Assembly: GCA_022539475.1 (NCBI GenBank)
Contig: VCMS01000123.1
Span: 62,001-126,000, forward strand
Source: Gracilaria domingensis
Lineage: Eukaryota; Rhodophyta; Florideophyceae; Gracilariales; Gracilariaceae
Length of the DNA stretch: 64,000 nt
Reading direction: 5' to 3'
Part shown: piece by piece, positions 1-11,746 of the stretch
Numbering within the stretch: the first letter of the stretch is position 1
Layout: every line of letters starts with the position of its first letter
Notes under the pieces: model-generated
Databases searched by the model: none
Seen by the model: the letters and a program-made list of their open reading frames with translations, nothing else
Told to the model about the DNA's origin: nothing
Position numbers and translations under genes: made by a program

Positions 1-275
1 GTGCCACTCTGAGAGTGTCGTACCTTGCGCTGACCAGCACTCCGATACCTCCGCCGCTGGAAGGCACCCCCTGCGCTGGCACCGACTTTCTCCCCTGCAC
101 GCTGCAAGCGCGAACATCACGATCCCCCTCGGTCCCTCCGGAGCTTGCTCGCGCAGCATGCCGTTCGCGACCGATTCAGTCAACCTCTCCCGGCTCAGCG
201 TCTTTCCTCTCGCGAGCATTCGTCAGTGCTGAACAGTGCCTGCTCCTTCTACTTCTTGTGCACCGCGCCGGGGGT
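1..275 (+). repeat. Dispersed repeat, block B copy 1
   Basis: Bases 1-275 match 20310-20590 in the same orientation with many substitutions; shared stretches include the Ser/Arg-rich segment near 180-215 and the C/T-rich stretch near 240-270. The open frames here are short and conflict with one another, so I read it as repeat, not gene. The left end is cut by the window edge. Confidence 0.6.
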
Positions 276-1445
276 AACACAACTCGAGACCGTTCTCTGC
301 TTCGGTCATGACCTTAAAGTACTTGAGGCGTTTCCGTGGTCTGGCTTCTACGTAGGAAGGCAGTTTTGCATTCAGGTGAATCCTAATTCGCACTAAAAGC
401 GCCACGAGAGGTGTTTGCAGTGCCATTATCTTTGCGCAACAACGCTTCAAGCAACTGAGCAAACGCGCAGCCACCGCTGGTAATTGCTAGTTCTCGCCGC
501 GCGACAACGTAAAACGCACCGACTCATCGTTCTTGCTCAGCCACTTGGAAAAGCTGCACGAGTCGGTCCGCCTGGTTCAATCATGGAGATGCGCTACGCT
601 GTGGTGATTTTGTCTCAAACAATATCAGATACAAAAAGATATGGTCTATCTATACGAAGTGCTTCACCCCTCACCAAACTTGGGCATTGACTTCTGATTA
701 AACAAAAAGTCAGTCAGAGCACGGAATTTCAATCCAAACGCTTGCCCACGACGTTGATCTTCGTTATCTTGTTTACAAAACCGACATTAAATGCTTTTGT
801 GCCACCGTTGTAAAAAAACACTATTGGTTGTTGTCGCGGCTTTGCAACCTCATGATCTTGTCGCACCAATGGCTCCCGCAGCTGGTAATGCCAACGTTCA
901 GCACTAGATGCGTACTCCCTCACGTAAAACTGCTTTTGGCCATTACGAATCAACGCACTCTCAGGCACAGTCGGGTCCAAATTAGGATGTTTGTCACGCA
1001 TCTGCGCAGCGTAGATTAGCATTTGCCGCAGGCACCAGCGAGGTTCGCACCTTGCCGGTGAGCACAACTGCAACGGTGAGAAAGAGAACCAACACATCAT
1101 CTACAGATAGATTGGGTTTAGATTTTGGTTTAGGATCCAAGGAGAACAGAATAGTAGTTTGAGAGAGCAGCTGGTAACAAAAGAAACGACAAGCGATCGG
1201 TGCTGTCGTGTCGGCGTTTACTTCTTGGGTCGGTGTCTACCAGTCTAGCTACGTAGTTCGAGTCCTGCAGCTGCTGCTGCAACCCTATCTAGTGCGTGCT
1301 GTACTGCGGCGTGCAACGCCTTCCACCGAGGTCACTGTTCTCATCTCTGGTGACCAAACTGCAGAGCACTGCCTGCAGCCAGAGCAGTTAGATCTTTCTG
1401 GACAAGATCTTCTAGTTAGTATTAGAGTTCGGTTGATCAATAAAT
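276..1445. other. Spacer with no convincing gene
   Basis: An open frame on the minus strand at 729-1100 (123 codons) has no recognised domain and no paralogue here; it could be a fragment of a lost gene. The other frames are short. 1200-1440 contains CTGCAG-rich sequence but no clear structure. Confidence 0.4.
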
Positions 1446-1643
1446 CAGGGGCGTACTTAAGACTACCCATATAGTCAAAATAAATAGTCATATCTATATG
1501 AATATAGTCACATAAGCTCCAAATCTAGTAGTCAGACCGCCGCAAAAGTATTCAAAACATAAGATAGTGACTACTCGTTTTGCCGGAGTAGTCAGTCAAT
1601 GTCCATAATTTAGCAAAAATAGGTAGTCATAAATACGGCCCTG
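1446..1643. mobile_element. hAT-like MITE, short subfamily, with 8-bp target duplication
   Basis: The element starts CAGGGGCGTA and ends with the imperfect inverse TACGGCCCTG, the CAGGG-type terminus of hAT elements. It is 198 bases long, non-coding and rich in TAGTCA. Perfect 8-bp direct repeats CAATAAAT flank it at 1438-1445 and 1644-1651, the duplication length expected for hAT transposition. Its right half resembles 11566-11746 and the inverted copy at 24735-24919. Confidence 0.85.
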
Positions 1644-1954
1644 CAATAAATATGATCGTATCGGTACACCTGCAAAGTTTTTGTTTCGCCCGCACGTCGG
1701 CAGCATGAACTGTGGCGTGTCCATCACAATTGTAGACAGGCAAATTTTGAGAGAAAAGTAATGCCAAAAGATCTTTCAAATTTGATTGAAACAGACCCCA
1801 TTCCGGCAAAATTCTTTCACAGCTTTCATTTATACCGGAGTAACAGCGAACACATGTAAGGATTGTATACAACGCAAATGTATTTTTGACAACTATCTCT
1901 TCTTCAGAACTGCTGGTTACCCTTGGAACCACTTTTACCCGATGGAGTATCAAT

Positions 1955-2541
1955 TCATATGTGGTTAAACAAAGATAATAAATGGCGATATAAATGCGAG
2001 CGGAATTTCTTAGCGTTTTTCTTCTGCAGCTTTTTCTCACGATCAGAAATGTCCCCAGCAAAACGCAGTGAAGAATGCGCACAAATTAAAGGATCTGGTT
2101 CATTGTCCTCTTTCAGACATTCGAGACATTCTGGGTGTTCCGATTTGATTCCCTAGAATCCGATTGTAGCCCTTGACTATATTGCTGGAGCTCCAGATGA
2201 AGTGATAGACTTTCCAACGTGTCGTCATCTATTATTTCTAAAAATGCAGACGGCGGCTCTGAATCCTCAGTTTCACATTCACTGAATCCATCACTTAATT
2301 CTCTCTCCATCAACTCTAAGAGACTTCTAAACTTCTCGTGCCCAATCATTTGTGATAAATCTCCAAATGCCATTCCGTTATCCGATTTCAGGGTACTTTG
2401 CTCATTCGAAACTGAAGGAGATAGTTTCTGTACCCGGTGGAATTGAAATCCAGATTTGCGACCTCGATTTCCGGCTGGCCGCTCGTCTCCTTTCCCTTCA
2501 TCGCAGGCAAAATTGACTCTATTCGTCGTTCTCTTGTTCAT
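1955..2541 (-). pseudogene. Unknown acidic protein, frameshifted paralogue of 30974-31417
   Basis: Reading from the ATG at 2541, the first frame runs to about 2150 and contains QFHR..QKL, ELSDGFSECE and an acidic IIDDDTLESLSL stretch. The homologous second half, with LKEDNEPDPLIC, SSLRF and a Lys-rich tail, continues in another frame to a stop at 1955-1957. The copy at 30974-31417 carries the same motifs in one unbroken frame, so a single indel near 2130-2165 broke this one, or the assembly has an error there. I recognise no known domain. The charged tail suggests a nuclear or nucleic-acid-binding role, but that is only inference. Confidence 0.6.
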
Positions 2542-2690
2542 TACGAGGGGAGTGATGTGAATATTTATCACGATAGAGTCAGAACCGAACGGGAAAAGAT
2601 GGCATTACCCTTTTCAAGTATTAAAGATGGCAAGTGGATAACGTTTTGTGGAATTTAAAAATTGTTACAGTTTTATATGAAATACAACGA

Positions 2691-2999
2691 TGTAGAAATA
2701 CATTAGCAATAATATTTATTTTGGTTTAATTTGTGATGTAAATAGCACGGTGATAAGAGGATTTCAGAAATTTAATGGGTTTGATTTTGTTTCTTCCTAT
2801 TATCTTATTTTAGTTTTGCTCAAATTGTATAATTAACTTGATTTCGAACAATTATCCGAGTTGCCTCAAATTTTCGCTTTCTAATCTAATGCACTCATTG
2901 GTCAGAACAAATGAGAGACTGAAAGAAATTCCTGACAACCTTGTTCAGCGGTTGTCGCATTTGGTTGCACATGTCAGTGTGGACAGCCAGCAGCCGTAG
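2691..2999 (+). repeat. Dispersed direct repeat, copy 1 (pair 24932-25232)
   Basis: About 300 bases align collinearly with 24932-25232 with scattered substitutions. Shared words include GTGATAAGAGGATTTCAGAA and TAATTAACTTGATTTCGAA. It lies just upstream of the broken gene at 1955-2541. It is non-coding and its origin is unknown. Confidence 0.75.
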
Positions 3000-3484
3000 C
3001 AGCAACAACAAAGTTCTGTGATCGAAGATTATGATGCGTCGAAGGGTTCAATGAAGCGGAGCATGCCGAAGGCTACCCTTGGTATCCTCTTCATTCATTT
3101 ATGGAAACGCTTTGAACAGAACTGCTCCTAGCTCCTAACTGAATATGAGTACGCTTCATTAAATTCAGTGCAAAGCTTTTGATTTAATCCAAAGTCTGAC
3201 TTCTTTTGGTCTTTTTGCGAGTACACGTATCCGACGTTGACTGCTATGGTCATCACAGCCATCCTGGTCATCAGTGCCTACACCTCTATGGTGCGTGCGC
3301 CGAATGCAGTCAGGAATGCGGGTACTGATGCGTATGAAGAAGGGATTAATAATGTTGTGAAGCACTAACGCTAGGCAAGCAGTAGCATGGATAGAACCCT
3401 TGAGAGCAATACAAGTTTCTTTCTCAGAGCATTTTGTGCAAAGCACGATTGCCATCAAGAACGCTCAAGGCAACGAAATACGTT
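3000..3484. other. Spacer with no convincing gene
   Basis: The only long frame is 3165-3458 on the minus strand (97 codons, no domain). It lies 3' of the Cys-rich gene and may be its untranslated region. Confidence 0.35.
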
Positions 3485-4108
3485 TCACTCAATCCACTTG
3501 TCCACACGAACACAGCTCAGTTTGATGAAATCACAGTAATCGCCCGAGCACATCATACCACGGGCGTAGTACCCCTCATCACAAAGCCCCACAACATTGT
3601 GCTCCGAAAACCACACCGATTCCTTCGCATCGTTGACGTCCAAACGGTATCCTGACGCAAGGTGACCGCACTGAAGCCTCATATCGCTACAAAAGTCTCC
3701 TCTGCACTGAACCCCGTTCATTATCATGTCATCTGGACACGAAGCTGAGATCGGATACAATGAGTTAAACCAATTCGTCCAATGGCCCGAGTTCTGCTGA
3801 GGTGCTAGCTGCAGGTCAACTGGACCGTCCACAATGCCAAGTCTTACCCCACACAGCATAGAATTCAATGTCTAAGTACAAGATGTTAACTGCAAGAATT
3901 GCCCAGAACGAGTGCCACAGAAGTTGAGCATGTTTCCCTTGCTATTCATGGCTATATGATAACAATGCTTTCCGTCCGCATGTGCTGCAGAGAACAAATC
4001 AGCCATAGCCAACGATACACTGTAGAGAAATGCATTATGAAATGTTCCAGATATGTATCTGGATCTCGATGGTTTTGGGACCCAGGAGGAGTACTGTAGG
4101 AGTCGCAT
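3485..4108 (-). pseudogene. Cys-rich repeat protein interrupted by one in-frame stop
   Basis: Two open segments, 4108-3872 and 3868-3485, share one frame and are separated only by a TAG codon at 3869-3871. The second segment holds two copies of a roughly 30-residue Cys module: CPDDMIMNGVQCRGDFCSDM and CDEGYYARGMMCSGDYCDFI, each followed by a hydrophobic residue pair and a final Cys. The first segment has HCYHIAMNSKGNMLNFCGT, which may be a related module. The pattern suits a disulphide-bonded extracellular protein. No signal peptide is obvious at the first ATG, so the true start may be elsewhere. It is either a pseudogene by a single nonsense change or has an unrecognised splice. Function unknown. 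Confidence 0.5.
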
Positions 4109-4143
4109 TTGTGTGGTGGTGGAACTACGTTTACTGATACAGA

Positions 4144-4169
4144 AGATATATCTCTCTCGAGAGATATAT
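4144..4169. repeat. Short palindrome
   Basis: GATATATCTCTC and its exact reverse complement are separated by 2 bases. It lies in the 5' flank of the minus-strand Cys-rich gene and could be a binding site or a MITE remnant. Confidence 0.5.
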
Positions 4170-5818
4170 CGTGGATATACCGTATTTTATTTATTAGAGG
4201 CGCATATGCGCCTGTCTAGAGCTCCTGCAACTAATCTGGCTCAGCGGGGAGATACGCGGTTTAGCAGGTTTACGCTATCTCGAACAGTACTTAAGTAGAG
4301 AGCTAGTTGTCGGTGAACGACTTCACTGTCTTTAACTCATCAATAAACTATTCTACTTACTTCTACAGTACTACATCTGTGTGCCGCTCGCACTCGATAT
4401 ACGCGACGCAGCCCCAGCGGGGGCCGTTAGTCTCGTGCACATGCAGCCCTGCCGAGGGCCGCCACTGTGCAACCCCGACGCCGTCCGTTCACACAGCCTC
4501 GCAGGGGCCGCAGGTCCGGACTACGTTGGTTCGTGCTCTAGCTCTGAGAAGAGCCAGAAGGCACGTGCTTCGGACAGAGCTCGACATACACGTGCATCAG
4601 GTGTCAAATAGAGTACACCGAAATGAGGCCGCAGTACAAGGTAATTTTCTATCCACCAAAAAAGGGCTTCATGAATGAAGCGGCAAATGTTTCTTTGAGG
4701 ATTTCGCGATGGCAGACAACTGCGACAGCTTTTTGCATGTGACACGGCGCGAGAAATAGATCCACTGCGCAATGGACAGAACTCCGGGGAGGAAAGCCCG
4801 TATCTGCTTGTCTGTTTTCTTCCTTCATCTGCCATGAGAGTGTATGAGATTTTTTTTCTCGCAATCAACCACATCCGTCAGGACCTGTACCCAAAGAACA
4901 TGGGTGTGCAGTGGCGGTTTTTTCAAAGAAAGGGCGCACACAGATCTAAGCTTGAACGCATGCGCCCACGGGCCATCCGAATAAAATTGTGCTATTTCTG
5001 GACCGTTATTTCTCGTATTTAGCATTCTGATTGGTGGGCTTCTGGTGCAAGAGTAAGATATTGCTTACCACATGTACACAAATACACATGAACCCGATGT
5101 GAAATTTCGACATTTTGCCTGTATGTAAACTGGTAAACCCAAACATTTTACGAGATATTTAAAAACAGCAGTTATTTTTAGTTGCATCTAGTTTTTGACT
5201 CCATTCGAAAAGTTCGTACCAGGTTCTAGAATTTCTTGCATACGATCTCCATGCATAAGTCCTACCAAAAACGGTGATCGAAGTCGACTAGGACAAACTT
5301 GTTACGTACTTCAAAACTCCCTGTGCTTCCGGCAACTTCATCATACCTTTCATGCAAAAATATCTGGACCATTGCTGCGGTGTAGTAACTACTCCAAACA
5401 AAAACAAAACAAAACAGGATCTCATGGAAGCATTTGAATGCCGATATTGCGGTGACATTCATTTTCAGAGTGGCTTACAATATACACCAAGTACATAAAG
5501 AACACGTTTAACGCGTGGCATGATCCTAATGGCCATTTTTGCCAGCCTTGATGAACATGAATGTACGCGAATCGAATTCTGAAAGGAAATGATGTCCTCT
5601 CTCAAGTGTGCAGCTTCTGCCATTTCAAGCTTTCATGGCATGGAAGATCTTCGACGAGAAAAGTTTGTACGCCACAGGGTACCGCCCACTAGTTTAAAAC
5701 GGCGATACTCATGGGCTTTCCTACTCCTCACCGTGCGCGTCGTGCTATCCTCATCTCCACTGCCTCCAATTTTCATCCATGAACTAAGCCAAATCACACG
5801 CGTAATCCATACGCCGTC
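4170..5818. other. Intergenic spacer
   Basis: Open frames here are under 125 codons, contradict each other across strands and carry no recognisable domain. The last 200 bases should contain the promoter of the DUF2306-like gene; I see no clear TATA box. Confidence 0.4.
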
Positions 5819-6592
5819 ATGACTGCTCTCTTCACAACGTACGTGCTCAGCCGCATGAGCATGGTTGTATGCTCGATCCTTCTTGTCTTGAATACGGTGG
5901 ACGTTCTTTCTCTCCGCAATCTATGCCTGCCCATCTGGCAAATCGTGCGGCAACGCCTTCAAGACGATCCGATTAAGTATTCATTGGAACTGGCAACATT
6001 CGACGTCGAGCGCGTAAAGCTGTCAAACTGGTTGGGCTTGCACGTGTGGCCCGTTCCTCTCTGGCTTCTTCTTGCGTTCCTTCAAACCACGTCCGTGGTT
6101 CGTCGCAAGTATCTCAACTTTCATCGATGGACGGGTCGATTTTTCTTGTTGCTCAGTTTGTACATGACGTTTGGATACACCATGATGTTTGTCACAGGTG
6201 AAAAGATTCTCGGAGAAGAAGAATTTTACATCGACGTGAATCAACCACGTAAGTTTTTCACGTTTCGCGCAGCTACGGTTCTGTACACTGTATGGTGGTT
6301 TGTTTCTGGGATCAAGGCGTACTTGTACGCTAAAAGGAAGCAGATCATGCTTCACAAATACTGGGCGTGGCAATTCTTGGCCACTGGCTTTGCTGTGGGG
6401 ACCATGCGAGTATTCATGGCTGTTGTTATTGTGGGATGGTATCTGAAGGGTGGCGAAAATGTCTACGGGAAGAATGAACAAGACTGGCTCGCTGGGTATA
6501 GTTCATGGCTTGGATTCTTGGTGTCGGCAATGTCAGCACATGTTGTGGTTCGAAGGGAGATGGCGGCATCTGTAAATGTAAAGAAAAAGTGA
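5819..6592 (+). CDS. DUF2306-like multi-span membrane protein
   Basis: A 257-residue protein beginning at ATG 5819 and ending TGA. Hydrophobic spans lie near residues 10-30, 72-92, 106-128, 150-172, 186-210 and 232-248. Two signature stretches match the DUF2306 family: FHRWTGRFFLL after the second span and LHKYWAWQFLATGFAVGTMR in the penultimate segment. Family members are small integral membrane proteins in bacteria and fungi with conserved His/Arg and no settled function. The frame is uninterrupted, and the neighbours on both sides are repeats rather than partners. This is one of the clearest intact genes in the window. Family assignment is fairly sure; its role is unknown. Confidence 0.85.
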   Translation: MTALFTTYVLSRMSMVVCSILLVLNTVDVLSLRNLCLPIWQIVRQRLQDDPIKYSLELATFDVERVKLSNWLGLHVWPVPLWLLLAFLQTTSVVRRKYLNFHRWTGRFFLLLSLYMTFGYTMMFVTGEKILGEEEFYIDVNQPRKFFTFRAATVLYTVWWFVSGIKAYLYAKRKQIMLHKYWAWQFLATGFAVGTMRVFMAVVIVGWYLKGGENVYGKNEQDWLAGYSSWLGFLVSAMSAHVVVRREMAASVNVKKK

Positions 6593-6789
6593 GAGTCGAT
6601 TGATAGAACGTACCAACGATGATCTTGAATATTTTAGATCGTGACGCAAACCGTAATTTGAAGTATTCTGAGGCTTGTCCTAAAACTTAAAAGTTGTGCC
6701 AAATATGTTTTATATCTGGTCGAAGAAAATTCGATCGAGGCAACCCTCGCACGGCAAGCCACAGTAACGGTGTCGATTGTTCAAACAGT

Positions 6790-7103
6790 GTTGATGGCTA
6801 CGCAGTGTAGACACTGCATGGCTGGGAGAATTCAACACTGATTTGTATCAGCTCCGTAATCGGAACTGCGTAGGTAGTTGTGTGGGTGCACTCACAAAGA
6901 ATTGTGCAAGTGCGACCCATGACGGAGGACAGTTGTCTGCATTCGCCTGAGTCAGGCATAATAAATACCCGGACACAGCAGCAGTCTGCTAGTGTCCGGG
7001 GGCAATCCCCAGGAGAGTCTCCTGAGGGCTTCGTGCCTTTTCATTTTGCCTACCGCGACTACGTGCGACTGCAGTGCCGTCCTGTCTCTGTCTTGACCAA
7101 CAA
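6790..7103 (+). repeat. Dispersed repeat with internal hairpins (inverted partner at 59692-60037)
   Basis: Aligns over about 310-350 bases with the reverse complement of 59692-60037, beginning GTTGATGGCTACGCAGTGTA and ending in TCTTGACCAACA. Inside it, 6968-6976 and 6992-7000 (CCCGGACAC / GTGTCCGGG) form a stem, followed by a second short inverted repeat (CAGGAGA/TCTCCTG). The frames through it are open in both copies but differ by indels, so coding is doubtful. It may be a solo LTR or a structured non-coding repeat. Confidence 0.65.
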
Positions 7104-8397
7104 ACAGGGAAAGGATTTTTGCATGCACAAAAAAACAAAGCCTAGTTCGCGAGGAGCTGTGTAACCCTTTTCTTTCAGAAATGGCGTCTCAAAGCTCTGA
7201 TCTTGGCTCAAAAACTAAGGAATATAGTGCAAGAGCTTGTCCCCCTGAAACAGAAAAAAGCGCAAGAGCCACGGAATGCTGTGTGCTGCCTGTTGTGGAA
7301 CGGAAGGTTCGAATAGAAGGCAGAAAATTTCCGTAGCTCGTCAATGCCACGCCTCGGTGGCGCAGTGCCTGATTTGAGCATTCAGCGAAGAGGAGGCGAG
7401 CAGAAGTGTGTTGGCTGAGCTCGAGACTGTGGAATACGTATGCCAATAGGCGAAACGGAATACGGAACTGCAGCTGCGATTGATTATGGACTTGTAGCAG
7501 TCGGCGAAACCAATTTCTATGGCGTTCACGTATCAGCTGACGGATTGTGGCCGAAACACGTTCCCACGTCGCCATCTTTTCCGTTTGCAGGCAACCAATA
7601 CTGTGTGGAATGCTCCTCTAAGATACAGTAGGGCAGGCTCATGCTTCAAAAAAGTGGGGTCAAAGCTGAACACCGAAATTCCGCGCTTTTGAGTGCTTCT
7701 GCGAGGAAAACACAGAGACCAAAGGGTGTTCAACATTGACCCCATGGTGTAACCGCGAACTGCGTCACAAAGCGATGCACATTTTGCCGTCGTCGAAGAG
7801 TCTAAAGCACTCTAACCCTCGACTGCTCAACATCAGCAAACATGTACACATCAACGGCCCGTCACAGATTATAGAAATGGACTTTTCGTTCAACACACTT
7901 GCCGAAAAGGCTGCCATCCCGACACTCTAGTTTAGAACTTCTTTCTATGATAAAGTGGCTGTATAGCAACACACAAGGTAATCGCTGCGTCACGCATTGT
8001 CTGCGTACGTAGCAGAGCACAGCATGTCCTCAGGTCCCGGCTTCTATCCAATTGCTCTTGTTGAACCGTGCGAGAGACAAACTAAGCTACCAATCGCGTA
8101 GCCACAAAAGAAACCAAACTCTTTTTTACCAACCGCAAAGTTAAGAAGCGCTCATAGAAACGATAAACAAGTCCCTTTATAAACTAGTCTCAACCAGTAT
8201 GAGACTCTAACTCATAACCATTGGCACCCCAAGCAAAAACCTTTCCTCCTCTTTACCATTGATTCAGTTTTAGAATTCAAGATGCCGTACAAGCACAAGT
8301 GGACGCGCAATCTTTAGCCATGTCACTTATGTAAGAAGTGCAAAACTGTGCACAAACGCACTGAAAACTGTTTCCTTGTTTGCGCGTCACACGGGAG
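7104..8397. other. Spacer between repeat and transposase
   Basis: A small ORF at 7181-7336 (ATG, 51 codons) directly follows a pyrimidine-rich tract ending in CAG, which resembles a 3' splice site; it could be the end of a spliced exon. 7189-7575 is open on the minus strand (128 codons) without a domain. At 8282 an ATG opens a short frame that stops after 11 codons, possibly a decayed transposase start. Nothing else can be supported. Confidence 0.35.
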
Positions 8398-10090
8398 ATG
8401 AGGCGGGCCGTTTTCGCAGTGAAAGGAAGAGGGCTATCATTTCACAAAGCCAGGCACACATTTTGCCTCCCAGTTTCTTCCATCCATTATTGGCTTCATC
8501 GCATCAATTTGATCAACCAACCAGCCCGATCCAAACCTTATGCTTTGACCGACACTGAAAAAGAGCACATCGTACAGGTGCTAAATCACTATTCTACTAC
8601 CAATAAGCACATGACCAGAAACGACTTGAAAGACGAAATGCAGTTCCTAGTTCAGTCTTTTCCGCTTGAGCGACAACAGAAGCTACGCTTTAAGAGTGGA
8701 CGTCCGAGAGACGACTGGTGTAGGTCCTTTCAGGCGCGACATGAAGATGTTATCATGTATCGAAAGGTATCTGTTCAGAAGTCGCAAAGGTACATAGCCA
8801 CAAGTGCTCCTTACCCATCTGGCGAAGATATCGGAGGTTATACAAATGTACAAGATAGACCGTCGCAGACTATTCAATTTGGATGAAACCGGCTTATCGA
8901 TCGAGAAGAAGGACAATAAGACGCCTAGAACCCGACATTACGACTCCGTCGGAGATGTACCAGAGGTTCAGGGAGCGTCTTTCAAAAATATTTCTCGCGT
9001 TACCTGTCTTTCTTGTGTTTCCGCTGAAGGAACTGCCATTGATCCAATGTTCGTTTTCAAAGGATCGAGGGTGCGCACAATGACCGAAAATGACTCTGGC
9101 GATGTGGAACCGATTCATGAAGTGCTGCCTTGCGGGGCTCTCGTCGCTGCTCGTAGGAATGTTGCCGGCGTTGACGCGAACAATTTCTTCCAGTGGGCAA
9201 CACTTTTCGTTTCCAATACAGAAGATCTTCGTTCAAATGGTCGTCCTGTTTTGCTGATCTACGATGGCTACCGTAGCCATATGTCTGTTCACGTGTGTGA
9301 GCTCTTTCGATCAAACCGTGTCATAGAGTACCTGCTACCCGCGCACACTAGCTCAACGACGCAGCCGTTGAATGTGTCAGTGTTTTCGGCCATGAAATCT
9401 TCTTTTCGGGAGCTTCTCGCGTCATGCGTGGCTTCATTGCCATTATATAACAAAGAGTTGGACGTTTTTGACCTTTGTCGTCTCATTACGGAAGCGTACG
9501 GTAAAGCAATGACTCGTGAGAATATTCAAAGTGGATTTGTCAAAACCAGTCTGTGTCCCGTAGATCCCCACCACTTGCTTGGAGAGTACCGCCCGAGAAG
9601 CTTTGAGTGCTTTTTGGAACGTGTTGGTATAGATGAAATGATCAAGATGCTCCAAAAGAAGAGAGAAAAAACGCGGGGGGAGTTGCTGGGCACTGCAACG
9701 TTGACTAAGACGGGTTTTATTGGCAACAGTGAAGGTGTTGTTTTGACCTCTGACGCCGCGTACGCTTTGATCTCACAGCAAGCAGAAAAACAGAAAGCCA
9801 AAATGAAAGCAAAGAAGAAGCGTGAAGAGGCTAAAATAGCCAAGAACAGTGCGATAGTTGTTCAGAGGCGTGCCGCTAACATTGCGAATACGATAGAAGG
9901 TGCTCTGCGTCGAATCAAACGCTTTGGTAACATTGTGGCTGTTCCGCGATCGCTAGAAGAGCTTCGTCCCATTGCCCGTAACAATTTGGTCACCAGAAAT
10001 ATCACCGCAGTAGATCACACGACGCGTAGTATTGGGGACGACAATGTAGCGACAGAGGCTGTAGATACGACGGAGGCTGCGTCTGATTAA
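8398..10090 (+). pseudogene. Pogo/Tigger-like DDE_1 transposase, frameshifted
   Basis: Two overlapping frames make one protein of roughly 560 residues. The first, from ATG 8398, carries a psq/CENP-B-like helix-turn-helix region and a linker ending near RYIATSAP. The second continues from about 8804 with FNLDETGLS, the first catalytic Asp. LLIYDGYRSH supplies the second Asp. The third motif reads TSSTTQPLNVSVF, with Asn where pogo-type enzymes have Asp. A Lys/Glu-rich coiled-coil-like stretch near residues 330-350 of the second frame follows. The single-base frame change near 8800 and the Asn both argue that it is inactive. I could not find terminal inverted repeats. Confidence 0.8.
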
Positions 10091-10312
10091 GCTTTTTGTT
10101 CTTTGGAGCAGATTTCAATTTGGGCCTGCCTCGAAGTTTGGTGTACCAAGAAATAGATTTGGGGCTTTTATATGATTGATTTTGTTCAACTTTGACCCCA
10201 TGCTTTTCTTGAATGAGCCTGTTTTGGTCTTTGTTAGTAAAGACGTCATATCTGTTCCGTTTCGTTACCATTTTGCTTCGTTTAAAGCTTGTTCAGTAGC
10301 GAAGACATCGTT

Positions 10313-10345
10313 CTTTCTGGTTCTATAACCAGATTAACCAGAAAG
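10313..10345. repeat. Inverted repeat 3' of the transposase
   Basis: CTTTCTGGTT at 10313-10322 pairs exactly with AACCAGAAAG at 10336-10345 around a 13-base loop. It may be part of the transposon end or a 3' hairpin of its transcript. Confidence 0.5.
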
Positions 10346-10407
10346 CGAGGATAGTGAGAATCAGAGGGATTTCCAGCTTCCGTTCAAGTGTTGAGCCGAC
10401 CCTACTG

Positions 10408-10712
10408 TATATGCGTCATTTATTGGACTAAACAATTTTGTGCTGGCACCCCCAGCTGAAATGGGTTGATGACGGTCTCATGCTGCGAGACGAAGAGAGG
10501 GCCAGCAGGTGAGTAGGCACACGCAGTCAGCTGTGATCGCCTTCGCTCGCATGCCACAGACACGATTCTACTCGTCACCTGTGGTGACGAGTAAAGTACA
10601 AGGGTAGAATCGAGTTTGGACCATCGAACCGTGTCAATTAATGCAAGCCAGCCACAAAAACCAAAAAATCTGGAGCGCCCAGCACGTGTGCAACGAAGTA
10701 AAACATTAACGG
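10408..10712 (+). repeat. Dispersed repeat, block A copy 1
   Basis: Collinear with 19981-20275; shared words include GCGTCATTTATTG, CTCATGCTGCGAGACGA and GAGAGGGCCAGCAGGTGAG. This copy lacks block B that follows in the other. Confidence 0.7.
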
Positions 10713-11260
10713 GTAGTATACAACGGTAACCTTCCCCCTCTACAACGATACGAGGATACCGCAAGCGTAGAGCAACGATGTACGCCACGTACGCCAGTAC
10801 GACCAGGTTTGCACGCGTGCAATGTTGCAATACGTGTAACGTCTTCGTCTTGCTTCAGAAGCTTTGGGCTCAAAACAAAAGATACACAATTTTTCTCCCA
10901 AAAGCTCAAAAGTTTCCACATTACGTGCGCTCTACACCGAAATATTTTCGTGTGTTTGATAGAAAGTTTGGGCGTTCAAATCTTTCGAGACAATGGATGA
11001 CGGAAATCATCGACCTGCATGAAGAGCCCTCCAGAGTTGCTTCCGAAGTGATTGCTCTCGTTACGCACATCGCCCGACATAGATGCAGTGCTTTTCCTAG
11101 CCCTATTGGATCGCACGGCTTCGTGGTAGATGAAGAAGTGGTGCCTTGATATATATCGGCAAAATGTATCTCTCCGACGATGGGTTACATCGGCGGCGCT
11201 GGCTCCGATGCATTCCAGCCATAAATTTCATATTCCACAATTAGGAGGCTCGGTCTGCTC
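10713..11260. other. Spacer with no convincing gene
   Basis: A 123-codon frame at 10778-11149 (plus) has no domain. It ends just before the hAT-like terminus at 11261. Only weak coding signal. Confidence 0.3.
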
Positions 11261-11565
11261 CAGGGCCGTACTTTTGACTAGATTTTTGAGCAAGTCCAAA
11301 AGTCTAAGTTGCTCAAAAATATTCATAGTCAGTCACATTCAGTCACATTTTTCTTAATTCTTTTTCTAAGCGATTTGGCTTAGATATTAAACTGTACTGC
11401 CCTTTCTTTGAGATATATAAGTATATTTGTTAACTTTGTAAGGCTCTAACACCGTAAATTCGTTCTAAAGAATGTTAATATCGAAATTTAAAGTTTTTAA
11501 AAAGTTTTAAAAATGACCAGAAATTTGAAAGCAAAGGCAAAACTAATCAAACAATTTGTTTGATA
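11261..11565. mobile_element. hAT-like element, left end
   Basis: Begins CAGGGCCGTA like the other CAGGG elements here. It contains an internal inverted pair (ATTTTTGAGCAA / TTGCTCAAAAAT, near 11279-11318). The matching right end may be at 17452, since GTCTGC follows that end and also precedes this one; this would make it the outermost layer of a nest. Confidence 0.55.
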
Positions 11566-11746
11566 CAGGGGCATATTTTTGACTATCAAAATATTAAATT
11601 GAGTAGTCATTAGTCAACAAAAATGGCAAATCGACTAGTCACAACGCTCTAAAAATAAGAAAGAAATAGGATGATGACTATTCGTTCAGCTAAAGTAGTC
11701 AGTCAATCTATAATTTGGCAAAATAGTCAGTCACAAATACGGCCCT
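11566..11746. mobile_element. hAT-like MITE, short subfamily
   Basis: Starts CAGGGGCATA and ends TACGGCCCTG; 181 bases. Its reverse complement aligns along its length with 24735-24919, and its right half with the element at 1446-1643. No 8-bp target duplication is visible, so its flanks have been altered. Confidence 0.75.
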
